A stretch of DNA of 64,000 nt from Gonapodya prolifera JEL478 (Eukaryota; Monoblepharomycota; Monoblepharidomycetes; Monoblepharidales; Gonapodyaceae). Below are positions 19,845 through 30,530 of the stretch, one piece after another. The translations under genes were made by a program, and so were the position numbers. The stretch spans positions 208,311 through 272,310 of the forward strand of contig KQ965744.1 in assembly GCA_001574975.1 (NCBI GenBank). Direction: 5' to 3'. Under the pieces are notes generated by a model. It searched no databases. It was not told the DNA's origin and was given only the letters and a program-made list of their open reading frames with translations. Position 1 is the first letter of the stretch, and every line of letters begins with the position of its first letter.

Positions 19845-20459
19845 ATGCCACCAACACGAAGGCCCCCTCGCTCAACCTTTACATGGTCGCTCCACACGTC
19901 ACTCGCAGATGCCCGAGCTCGGCGTGCGGGCTACGAGGCTCGACGACGCACCATTGCCGAGGATGAAGACGGCAACGGAGCAACCAAGGCTGACGACGCA
20001 GCTCGAGCTGGCGCCCTGACGTTGCGATCGCGACACCGTACACAATTGAATGGGTTTCCCTCGTGGAGTTCGAGCGCGAGGGACGTTGATGCGTCCAAAT
20101 CGATCCGATCACGGAATGAGACTGAGAGGCCGATGGACCAGGAAACCGCTGATTTTCTGTTGGCCGCTGCGCTTCGCTCACTCGCTCGCCCCGCCTTGCG
20201 CTCGCCCATCGACTCTCACGCGTTGCTCGCTCACGTGGCGGACGCTTGCCGAGAGAAGCCCGGTTTGATGGACGACCAAAAGGCACCCTTTCATATGGCC
20301 CCAATCCGGGTTTCCTCGTATTTCTTGGCGGGTTTCGAGGTGGCGCTGCGAGACCTTGATGCGCGCGGTGCGCTGAGGGAAGTATCTTGGACAATGGAAG
20401 AGATTGAGGTGTGCGGGAAGAGCAGGCTCCTGCTCACGCGATTCAACATTCATGGGTGA
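19845..20459 (+). CDS. Hypothetical protein, about 200 residues
   Basis: A single open frame starts at the ATG at 19845 (MPPTRRPPRSTFTWSL) and stops at 20457. The N-terminal half is basic and disordered. The second half (DFLLAAALRSLARPALRS, SSYFLAGFEVALRDLDARGA, SWTMEEIEVCGKSRLLL) looks like a folded alpha/beta segment. No family was recognised. The stop overlaps a GTGAGT, so the frame could also be a first exon, but no plausible following exon was found before METTL3. It ends about 190 nt upstream of METTL3 on the same strand. Confidence 0.4.
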   Translation: MPPTRRPPRSTFTWSLHTSLADARARRAGYEARRRTIAEDEDGNGATKADDAARAGALTLRSRHRTQLNGFPSWSSSARDVDASKSIRSRNETERPMDQETADFLLAAALRSLARPALRSPIDSHALLAHVADACREKPGLMDDQKAPFHMAPIRVSSYFLAGFEVALRDLDARGALREVSWTMEEIEVCGKSRLLLTRFNIHG

Positions 20460-20648
20460 GTCGGCAGGGTGACGCGGGGGCACAACTTTGCGAGACTCAA
20501 GCGTGATGAGAGGCGCCTTTTGGGGACTGGCGCTCTTGGGACAATGTTTTGCCCGCCCGAGATCGGTTCACTGAACAACACTCAAATACCCACAACGAAC
20601 AACGAACCACTCCGTAGGCAACCTATCATCTCAAATCTCGACACGACG

Positions 20649-22453
20649 ATGCACGCCACAACCACCTCCTCGGCCAGTAGCTCCAAAACGCCCACGAAAC
20701 CCTCCACAACCACAACCCCCACCTCCACCGCAACCGTGTCTGGCCAGACACATGCGCGGAAAGCTTCCACCAGCGCCACCGCCGACCTCGCCGAAATCGA
20801 AGCGCTACTCACCATACCATCAGCACGGGAACGCGCCCTCATTGACAAGGGCGTGTGGGGCGACGTGACCACGGCGCTTGTGAAACCGACCGTGATGGAG
20901 GTGAAGGCTCGGGAGAAGGTGAGAAACCATAGAGCAGTTATTGCGATTGCGTAGGCACGAGGTTGATACCGTGAACTTTGTCACCGCGTTAGCTCATGTC
21001 ACAAGGCCGTGTGTTCTTCCGCGAGTTCTGCAACCACGGCACCAAGGACGAATGTCGTCGGCGAAACCACGCGCCGAGGGCATGTACCAAGGTGGGCGTC
21101 GCGTTTCTCATGCATTCTTTCTTCCTGCTTCCCTTTTCTCACCACCTGGCTCCTCTCTCCCCGCCCTCGTCACACTCAACCCTCGCGCCCTCCACCCTCC
21201 CGCCTCGTACGTCCCAGATCCACTTTCTCCGCACGATTCGCCCGCACACGGACCCTTCACTCGGGGACTGCTCGTACCTCAACACATGCCACCGGCCCGA
21301 TACGTGCAAGTACCTGCACTACGAGCTCGACGACGCCGAGGTGGCGAGTATGCCGGTGGATAAGTTGAGGGCGACGAGGGTGGTGAGTGGAGTGTGTGTG
21401 TGTGGTGGGGGGGGGGGGGGGGGGGGGACGGGTTGAGTTGGAAGGAGCCCACTGATATTTGTGGTCGCTCGCTCTCTACGACTCTGCACGACGTACGCGC
21501 ACGAACAACATTCAGCCCCTCACGCGTCTCTGGCCCGCCCAGTGGGTGAACTGCGACGTACGGTCCTTGGACTACACGGTCTTGGGAAAGTTCAGCGTCA
21601 TTATGGCCGACCCGCCGTGGGATATTCACATGTCGGTGAGTGTGTGAAGACTGTTGAAGGTCTCTTTGGGGAGACGTGAGAGGAGGAAAGGAGTGGGATG
21701 ACAGTGCGGGAACGGACCGGACGTGGGGAAGTACGCGATGCACTGGTAACCGAGTTGTTTTTGTTGGGTTTCTACGTTCAGCTTCCCTACGGCACGATGA
21801 AAGACGACGAAATGCGCGCGATGCCGCTGCACCACCTTCAAGACGACGGGTTCATCTTCCTCTGGGTCACCGGACGCGCGATGGAGCTTGGGCGCGAGTG
21901 CCTGAGTATCTGGGGCTACGAGCGCGTGGAGGAGCTCATCTGGGTCAAGACGAACCAGCTCCAACGCCTGATCCGGACGGGACGGACGGGGCACTGGTTG
22001 AATCATTCCAAGGAGCATTGTCTGGTCGGGATTAAAGGAAGACCTAAGTTTCATGGTGGTATTGATAGTGACGTGTTGGTGGCGGAGGTCAGGGAGACGA
22101 GCCGCAAGCCGGACGAGGTGTATAATATTGTGGACCGATTGGCTCCCTTTTCGCGGAAAGTGGAGATTTTTGGAAGGATGCATAATACGAGGGATGGGTG
22201 GCTCACGGTGGGGAATCAGCTCGAGGGGGTGAGGTTGTATGAGCAGGATGTGTTGGTGAGTGGGGTTTGGTGGGGAGGGACGGGACTGCTCGTGCGTGTG
22301 GAGGGCCCACGAGTGGTTGGTTTGCGTTCAATCGTCGTTTTCTTTCAATCCTCATCTTGCTGTTCATCCTCTTCTTCTTTCACACCCCCCCTTGTAGGAG
22401 AGATGGAACGCCCGGTATCCCGACAAAGCAACCAAGTTGGCGCGAATCACCTA
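20649..22453 (+). CDS. METTL3: METTL3/IME4 mRNA N6-adenosine methyltransferase
   Basis: This is the catalytic subunit that writes N6-methyladenosine into nuclear mRNA from S-adenosylmethionine. Exon 1 (20649-20918) has a Ser/Thr-rich start and the conserved helix [18 protein letters not shown]. Zinc-finger exons follow with CCCH spacing ([18 protein letters not shown], then [20 protein letters not shown]). The methyltransferase core holds [11 protein letters not shown] (catalytic DPPW), [47 protein letters not shown] and [13 protein letters not shown]. The last exon (22398-22453) encodes [18 protein letters not shown]. All signature residues are intact. A 21-base G-run lies in the intron after the zinc fingers. 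Many fungi lack or have a diverged copy; this one is close to the animal and plant type. Confidence 0.95.
21407..21427 (+). repeat. Poly-G tract in METTL3 intron
   Basis: A run of about 21 G residues follows a short TG repeat just after a GTGAGT donor. It lies inside the intron between the zinc-finger exons and the catalytic exons. It could form a G-quadruplex in the pre-mRNA, and its length is likely uncertain in the assembly. Confidence 0.95.
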
Positions 22454-23053
22454 AAAGGTTTCCCAGTGTCGGTGGTTCGTGGTCTTTCCACCTTATTAGT
22501 CGCCTCGTTCCATGTAACTCCACCTCTCACGAGTCGCTTCCTCCCATGTAAACGAGGCCTCTTCGGGACTGTATCCACTTTGTTGCTTTGGCATCGCGCA
22601 CCAACCCTTTGTAAACGTTCCTAGCTCGGCTCTGATAGATTGGATCTTTCAATGACGTTGGGTGGAGCGACTGAATACCCCGTGGGATGGTAATGTTGGT
22701 GCATGTGCATGGAAAACACGGAGAGGAAAATACGGTGATTTGTTTGTTCTAAAATTTTAGTTGCGTGGAGAAAAGCGGGGGGAAATAATAGAGAAGGAAA
22801 GGGGAGGAAAATAGAAATTCAGCCACATTAAACGGCGCCAATCAGCCGTGCTGCACAACCAGTCCCATCCGCACACCCCGTGAGTCTGGCTCGGCCACGC
22901 TGCCACGCGTAGTCGCCGTCCTTTCTTCCTTCCAACGCTCAACCACGTGACCGTCCTGCGGCTTTCTCTTCCTTCGTCTTCTTCCCCCCGCGCCGCTCCG
23001 TTCCCACAACACAGCGCATTCTCACGAACACCGAGAGGCGAGCGACAACAAAC
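22454..23053. other. Intergenic stretch upstream of HMG-box gene
   Basis: Six hundred bases without a recognisable gene. The first part is the METTL3 3' region. The second part (after about 22830) is CT-rich on the plus strand and leads into the HMG-box start, with the pyrimidine-rich look of a strong fungal promoter. No specific operator was identified. Confidence 0.5.
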
Positions 23054-24959
23054 ATGAAGCCTGCTTTGTTGGTGAGTTGCAACGAGCGGATGACTCCTCT
23101 CCGGGTCCGCCTTGTGCCTCGCGTGTGCGCGATGGTTGACCTGTCACTGTCTGTTCGCACGCCAGCCAAACACCGCCGCACCCGCCATTCCGGCCTCTGA
23201 GCCCACTGTTGCCGCGCCGAAGACACCCAAGAAGGCCAAGACTCCCAAGAAGGCAGCTGACGCAGCGGAAAAGATGGACGATGCCCTCCACGAGGTGAAA
23301 GGTGGCAAGGTTACCAAGAAGGCAACGACGCCAAAGAGCCCCAAGGACCCAAATGCTCCCAAGAAAGGTGCAGGTGCATACTTTCTCTTTTGCAAGGCCA
23401 TGCGGTGAGTGTCAAGGCAAGGTCTGGAGTGCGAAGCACGGAAGTCCGCGCAGTCCGAGGATAGCGCTGACCGAGGCCGATATCTCGCGGAGCGAAGCGA
23501 GACCCGAGGCCTAAGCGCAATAGCGCTGACCGAGGCAAATAATCCTACGCGGAGCGCGTATCGAGAACTTCGTGTATCAGAGAGTTTGTCCGCCGAAGGG
23601 GAATGATCCACGTAGAGCGGGACACTCTCGCGGAGCGTACATCGAGAGGCCTGTGGCCGAAGGCAAATGGTCCGTGTTTGTTTTTGGCGTGAGGCGAATG
23701 ATCCGTGCGAGAAGCACATACACGGTTGGGCGACTGACTGACTGACATTCACACACACGTTTCATCCGTGCTGGCAACCAGGGCAAGCGTTAAAGACTCT
23801 CACCCCGACGCAAAGGGCCCGGAAATAACCCAAATTCTTGCAAACCAGTGGAAAAGCGCAGACGAAGAGGTCAAGAAGAGGTTCACCGATGAGGCGGCAA
23901 TCGAGAGGAAGAACTACGAGGAGGTGAGGGGGTGGGATAGTTTTTTTTTCCAGAGTTCCTTGTTCCTTTCTTTTGACACCTTTCTTCTACTTCTATCCCC
24001 TTTGCGTTCGTTCAGGCGATGGCCGCGTACAAACTCAAGATTGAGCGAGGCAAACTCCCCCTTCCGCCAGCGGCAGTGGAAGCACCAGAGAACGCACCCA
24101 AAACCCAGGAGAAGCCCGCCAAGGCGCCCAAGACGCCTGAGAAGCCAGCCAAAGGGGCCAAACCCAAAACGCCGGGCAAGACTCCAGCCAAAAAAGCGAT
24201 CGCGACGCCCGCTGCAACCCCAGGAACCCCCCAGGCAACGTCACCTCCTGCGACGGTTCCCACACCTCTGACGCCCGTGACCCCGTCCACTGCGTTGCGG
24301 GGACTCACGATCGAGGACCCGGCCTCTCCTTCTCCCTCTCCGAGCGAGAACGTCCCTGTCACGGTCCCGGAGTCCAAGAGCCCCAAGTCATCGGCGTCGG
24401 CGTCGGCCTCGATAGACACGCCAGTAATGCCCTTCAAGCTCGGACCCGGCAAGAGACCCAGGGCAGTCCTCAGGCCCACCCAAACCAACATCCAAGCCTC
24501 GCCTGCCGCCGCTGTCGCTATGGCAACCCCGACTCCGGCAAGCACCCCAAGCCCACGCCCGGTAGCGTTGGTTCATCCCATGGATACTGATGTGAGTAGC
24601 ACTCAGCGCTCACACTGGTGCTTCACTTCAACCTTCTCAACCTTCCCAACCCTTCCACAACCACCCAGCTCTCACCCACCAACCTGACTCCCGCAGCGGC
24701 GGCCCACATCGACCCCACGCCCGTGTCCATCCTCCGCACGCCGACGCAGCTCGTGCACGACATCGCAGTGGCCTCGCGCACAGAGTCGGCTGGAAACATG
24801 ACCGTGCCCAGAGGGAACGATGGGGATGTCGAGCTTGATGTGAGTCAGAAGTGGTTTTTTTTGCGTCGTGTGGTAAGGGATCTGATCTGGGTGGTTTCGT
24901 TGGTTCGTGGGTAGGCAATGATTGATGTTGTGTACGCGCAGGAAACTATGGACGTGTGA
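23054..24959 (+). CDS. HMG-box DNA-binding protein with long Pro/Ala tail
   Basis: This is a nuclear architectural DNA-bending protein of the HMGB/Nhp6 group. Exon 1 is tiny (MKPALL at 23054). Exon 2 is basic (TPKKAKTPKKAADAAEK) and opens the HMG box (KDPNAPKKGAGAYFLFCKAM). A 377-nt intron full of repeats (23405-23781) splits the box. The next exon completes it (SVKDSHPDAKGPEITQILAN, QWKSADEEVKKRFTDEA), and AMAAYKLKIERGKLPLP follows. The rest is a long low-complexity tail of Pro, Ala, Thr and Lys (KPAKAPKTPEKPAKGAKPK, later SILRTPTQLVHDI). One HMG box only. The long tail is reminiscent of linker-histone tails. The final exon joins (ending ETMDV at 24959) are probable but not certain. Confidence 0.85.
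23405..23781 (+). repeat. Intron with hairpins and a repeated GAGGCGAATGATCC core
   Basis: This intron splits the HMG box and is built of repeats. A 16-nt block (TAGCGCTGACCGAGGC) occurs exactly at 23462-23477 and 23521-23536. A core near GAGGCGAATGATCC recurs at about 23533, 23594, 23657 and 23691. Several short hairpins share a GCGGAGC-like loop: arms TCTCGC/GCGAGA at 23483-23502, TACGC/GCGTA at 23546-23560 and CTCTCG/CGAGAG at 23625-23648. GTGC/GCAC hairpins flank at 23429 and 23705. The loops are related while the arms differ but stay complementary, which suggests structure is conserved or the repeats spread as hairpin units. Confidence 0.8.
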
Positions 24960-25154
24960 ACGATCAAGGCGCTTGACGTGTACAAAGATTCGTAGAAAGA
25001 CAAGTAATCTTTCAATGAGTATTCTCCGGGATTGATAAGAGATAAAAAAATGTAAAATTGAAAATTTTAATCAAATCACGCTTTGTACAAAGACTCTAAT
25101 GCAAATGACTATTCAATCGATTCGGATATCGCAGTCAGAAACCACCCGATACAA

Positions 25155-28100
25155 CTAACTCAAGTACGCCTCTCTCGATAGCATCTGAAAGAACTCATTG
25201 GGCGTCGTGATGCCACCTTGCGACCGGAGGGCACCAAAATGGTCCGTGAGAATGGTATTTATCAATCCACTGCGCTTCAGAAGCCGCGAACTGCCCAACA
25301 GCACAAGATGACGCTTTGCCCGAGTGATCGCCACATTGAGGCGACGCGATGAGTCGATAAAACCGATGGATTGGGTGCGCACTGTGCTGAGAATGATGAT
25401 CTCTTTCTCAGCACCTTGGAAACTGTATGGTGGAAAGGAAAGGACCATTAGCCTTATCTTTCGGTGGAAGGCGATGAGATTTACTTACGCATCTACCGTG
25501 GAGACTTGTACTCCAGCTTTTCGTCGAGTGCCTTTGATTCCCATGTGGGCCTCAATCATGTCCGCCTGAGCCTTGTCTGGAAGCGGGAATGCCGAATAAG
25601 TCAGACGACTACAGGCAAAGTTTTAAGAACAACCCAACATACACAAACAAACGACCCCTATGTCTTCGTCAGGAACGCCTTGTTCTGCGAGAAGCTCCAA
25701 GGTACGAGCTGGCTCAAGACAATGTCACATCTTTCCCGCATTAATACAAAAGCAGAGACCAAAAGCTCACCTATAACGCTTGCTTCGCTTTCGTTCACAA
25801 AACTTTGTCGTTGATTCTTTTCTTCCCCCGGACAGTCGACGAAGCAGAGTGGTGGAAATTCTGCAATGAGAGAACTCCTGTCTTCCGGAGTGACTCCATT
25901 CAGCAGTCTGGAACCATAGAACAGCTTATTGCAGATGTTGGCGATAGCGGGGTGGCACCGGTACTGGGTCCTCAGAAGAACGAGAGGTGCGCCGTTCTCG
26001 GCAAGTCTTTCAAACAATGTGCGGTCCAAACTTCGTGAGGTATCCGACGCCGTTGCTTCGAGCTGGGGGGGTAGCTGGTTCGGATCTCCTACTAAAAGTG
26101 CAACTTCAGCGCCAAATCGGGCCATGGGTAGCAAAGACAAGGGTTCTGTGATTTGTGAACATTCTTCTCACCAAGCGTCAGTGAAGGCAGCATCGCAAGA
26201 GCATCAAAGTCACTCACCGTCCAAGATAACAATTGGGGTTACTACATCTTCCAGCAATTCACTGGACGAGGCGATGCACGTGGTTGCAATGACCAATGCG
26301 GATTTCAAAGAGGATTGTGATGTATTCGACTTGAGGCGTTCGATCTTCGGAGTTCACAATCATCAAACTGCATGGCAACAAGTGTGAAGAAAGATTACTT
26401 ACCGTGAACTCAATGAATGCTCGTTCATCATCTGCGATTTCCTCCTGAAGCATCGAATTCAGCTCTCTCAGTTCTTCTTGCGAGCTGCTTGACTGACCGC
26501 ATGAGTACGGTAGAATTCTCCTCGACATCTTTTTGCGGCTCCCCACGCGAACAAACGATTCAAAACCGAGATCCAGAAGGTTGTTTAAAACATTGTCCAC
26601 AGCGACATTGGTATGTGAGGAGAGCTGAATCTTGAACTTTTCGGGATTGCAAACAAGTCCAGCATCGAGAACTCGAGAGAATAAAAGGCATATAATGGCG
26701 ATAAGAAAACTGTGATGTGAGTAACAAGCGCCGGGCTATCAATCACTCGAAAATAAAAATAAAATAGAAAGCCAAATGTGATCACCTTTTGCCTCCACCA
26801 AACACTCCATGAACCAGAACTATCCGGTTGGAGCGAGTGTTTAGCACAGTTTCTGCAAAATCACGAACAACCTTCATCTGGTCGACGTTCAAATGGAACT
26901 CTTTCCCGACGACCTCTACCAGTTCTCGGTACTTCTCGGTGCTATTTTCCTTTATCAGCGGTTGTCGAGATGGAGAAGTAAAGGCACCTCGTACACTGTT
27001 TCCCGATTGTTGTTGCGTTCTCTTATAATCGAGTAGGCACGGAACCATTGGTAGTTTCGGCACATTTGTTTTCAAATTCTCGATCATAAGTTGTTCTGTA
27101 CTTGCCGATGGACCACGAATTGCGAAGACATTGCCCACCAACCGACGCGCGAGCTCCTTATCTTTCTCACCGATAGGAACGAGATCAATAACAAACTGTG
27201 TGGTTGGACCAAAGAATGTCGAATACGCAAGGATAGAGTAGCGGAAAGAATCATCAGAAGCGATGATCCAAATGTCACCTTGCGGATATTGTTAGGGCAA
27301 TAAAATATGATTCAGTTCCTGGAGCTTTAGCTCACCCTTGGAATAAACCGATGATGCCTCTTTCCGGGGTAGCGTCAAGGACAAGGCGGCACTCTTGTCT
27401 GCAGAAGCTCTAAACCTGGCCGCATTTCCGTTTGAAAATGGACACTTGCACGTGTGTGAACATGTATACTCACGAAAGCTCACACTTTGAATAGAAGGGT
27501 ACCCCGCACGCCCCAAGGTATCGATCAAGCGCATCATGATTGCTTGTCCTTTTTGAATCCATCTATCAGCGGGTTATCACCATATCCCAACATTGACTCA
27601 CTTTCTCGACTTCGCGCTATAAAATTGGGACGCCAAATTGAAAAGTTGCACTTGCAAGCCCTCATTAACCGCACGTGTGAAGATCGACTGATACTCCTGG
27701 ACAGACGACTTCAAGGAGATGAGCCTGAGCTCGGCAGCTTGAAAAGACACACGTCTCACAAATTGTGGTGGAATAAGTGCAATTCTTTGAATTCGTTTCC
27801 CCTTGAGTTTATTGCACTCTTGGACGGTTGGAAAGTTAAGATCGTTCTGGACGAAGTTCGGGAGGAGCCGGAGCAGATTGGAGGGTCTATTAAGAGGATG
27901 ATAACAGGAAATCTTAAAATTCCAAATAACCCTAGAACATGGGCTTGCGGAAGCTGAAACTGCCAACTGACTTGCTTCCCTTCGCAACAGCTTGTGTGCC
28001 ACTCGAACTAGTTTGGCTATTGCTCAAGTCATCTGGTCGAATTACAGACAATCGTTGTCGTTTCAACGGCGATTGCTTCCCAAGGGATGAAAACAGATGA

Positions 28101-29545
28101 GAAGGTGTATGAATGCCAACCTCTACAAACGTATCAATGCTCTCACCTCATTCACTGACGCTGATAATTGATCGGGAGGCCTCTTCATTGATGTATCCGT
28201 CGATGATCCAGTTGAGATTGTCTTTGGTGGTTGACCGACAGATTCCCTATTCGAAACAATGTCCTTGGGTGCAAAGAACCGAGCAATTCGACTCAATGAT
28301 CGTTTTGTTGAAGGTTGATGAGACTTGGCGTCTGAGGGTCCGTTAAATTCTTCCAAACTTGGCTTATTTGGAGAAGTTCCGTGCATTTCCGGTTCCGTGA
28401 TTGTTGCGCTTCCGCGATCACACTGCGGGCCTGCTTCACCTTTCGATGGTGATTTCTCAGTCGACTGATCAGAGTCATATTGCTCCCGTGGTGGTGATGG
28501 TGAGTCATCCTGCCATGCCGTAAAGAGCTTCGGTTTCATCCTCCGGGGCGTTACGGTATGGCTGTGACTTGAATTCAAAACGTGCCGCGACTGTTCAAGT
28601 GGTGGAAAACTAGATTGTTCAACGTGACTTGACTGTCCAAGCGATGGAAGACTTGGTCGTCCCCAAAGATTTGGACTTTCGGCTGCAAGCGAGTTCGAGT
28701 GGAATGTTGTGGGAGGAACTGGTTGAGCCACGGGGGGGTTGGGAAGCATGGGGGAGGTTCGGAGACCCATCACACCACGATGACGATCGATTGTATCGTC
28801 TATGTATACTTCTCGATGATTGGCTGTTGCTGGAGTGTCTCTCTCATGAAGGGACGTTGTTATAGTATCCATTCTCGGTTCATACGTTGCAACTGTGTTC
28901 TCAAAATCCGCTTGTGCCAATCGGGAACGTGATAAACCGGCCGGTTCAAGTGCAGGAGAGAGTGTAGGAACGACGAGAGCCCTTTTTGGTCGTGGAATCC
29001 CGACTCTTCGTAAGGAGCTCGCTTTGGCTTCCAACTAAGTTCCAAGTAGAGGATCAGAGACGCACAGTTGAAGAAGAGACGCGAACGTACTCCGACAGGT
29101 GGTGTGACCGTTGCAGTGTGTGTGGTGTGGACTGCGACAACCCGCTTCGCGAAGACTGAAGGCTCAGATGACGACCAGGATTGATCTGCATCAGCTAAGC
29201 CTTCAATCTGAACAAGATATGAAGGGAGCTCAAGCTCATTTCCGAGAGAAATTTCGCTTGCATTGATGAATATCCTGTTGTGGAAGAGAATCTGATCCTA
29301 GAACCGCATTTCTGATGAACAGACTTCACGCACTTCTCCAGCTGAGCTCGCTTATCATCATACAGCGTTGCACTTCTGTACTTGGATGCGTACTGGCCCG
29401 AATAGACTTGAATCAATTAAGAGGAGCGATGTGACACGAACACTCCCCTTCGGCTGACCTTGAGGAATCCATCTTTCCAAGTTTTGGACTTTTGATGCTT
29501 CTGGTGAGTCCAGAGGACGGAAAACAGCGTCTCTTCTTTGTCCAT
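25155..29545 (-). CDS. ZGRF1: ZGRF1-like protein: DUF2439 domain plus SF1 helicase
   Basis: ZGRF1 (Mte1 in yeast, Dbl2 in fission yeast) works in homologous recombination and crosslink repair; the full-length form is a 5'-3' helicase. Exon 1 begins at 29545 ([17 protein letters not shown]) with the DUF2439 signature KTWKDGFLK, continued by [21 protein letters not shown] disordered middle follows (28123-29034). The helicase part has [20 protein letters not shown], Walker [10 protein letters not shown] formed across an intron, [15 protein letters not shown], Walker [13 protein letters not shown] (acceptor within GAGAAG), [37 protein letters not shown] and [18 protein letters not shown]. No canonical GRF zinc finger was seen, although a Cys-rich piece (CSHTCKCPF) lies near 27440. 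About 12 or more introns. Confidence 0.88.
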
Positions 29546-29643
29546 CAACGATTGCGAAGATGTGAATGATAGGAATACATTTCACAGCTTACTTGAAACT
29601 GAAACACTACATGCAACAAAATCCATTCTTTAATGATGATGGG

Positions 29644-30420
29644 TCAGAAAATTTGCCACCACTTCTTAGATTGCTGCTGGCGGTTATACTCTCGTATTTT
29701 CTCGAGGAAGGCTCGAGAATTCTCAGCAAGCTCGTTCGTCTTTTCATCGAGGATACCCAACCGTTCGCCTCTTTCTGACGCAGCCTCGCCACCAGAACCG
29801 GTAATTGATTTAAGTATACGCACGAGTTTGTTCGGTGCCAGTTGACATGGTGAACGCTATGAACACACCTCCGTCATGTGCGCGAACACTCCTCCTCCGT
29901 CAGCTTCCAGTGTCTTTCGAGACTCTCTCTCTTCAATGTTCCTCTTCGCCTTCTCTATAGCCGCGCGAACGTGTGGAGGATATATGTCGGAGGACGAGGA
30001 GGCTCCTTCGCCATTCCCCTCATCGTTCGCTGGTGGAGGTGGCAAAGGCTTTGACACGTCCGGTAGCGCGTGCATTTTCTCAGGCTCTTCCGGTGGATTC
30101 GGCGCGTTCCGAGGAGTCCCTTGTTCCTCTTGCTTCGAATCGACACTTTTCGATCTTTTCACGGGATTGCCCTCCTGATCTAGAAGTCCCATTTCTGTCA
30201 TCGTCTGATCGATGCTCGCTAGCAGCTTGTCCACATCCTCATGCGATGGGTCTTGATCTTGGGTTTCCCCGCAATAACCACGAACGGGCTCTTGTTCGGG
30301 TGACGTCTGTTCGTTTTCAAGCATCACTTCGCCTTGTACCGTTGGCGGATCATCGGATGAAGCCGAATTGGAAGGATGAGACTCAACCATCGTCAGTTTT
30401 AGGAGGGGACCGTTGTCCAT
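29644..30420 (-). CDS. Small R-SNARE protein resembling the tomosyn tail
   Basis: The start at 30420 (MDNGPLLKLTMVES) begins a disordered, acidic N-terminal part with a short helix (VDKLLASIDQTMTEMGLLDQ). A second helix reads HVRAAIEKAKRNIEERES. An 84-nt intron (29785-29868) joins HMTE to AASERGERLGILDEKTNELA and ENSRAFLEKIREYNRQQQ, ending SKKWWQIF at 29644. This C-terminal segment matches the second half of an R-SNARE motif, with Arg in SERGERL at the ionic-layer position, and the ending is like the tomosyn end KKWYQF. No membrane anchor follows. Tomosyn and Sro7 carry about 1000 residues of WD40 repeats, absent here because a carrier gene lies just upstream. It would act as a soluble SNARE regulator, like amisyn. 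Inference from motif only. Confidence 0.65.
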
Positions 30421-30530
30421 CACCCGACACAAATCCAACTGAAATTGTAATGTGTCTACAGTCTATGCAGTTCATATGCTACAAAAACTAATGAAAAATA
30501 CGTGCGGTGTTGCAATTATTTCAAGGATGA

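Noticed and set aside
27292-27537. Possible GRF zinc finger in ZGRF1 (CSHTCKCPF).
   Set aside because: The cysteine spacing does not fit zf-GRF (no CxxG...GRxFxxC pattern), and part of it may be intronic.
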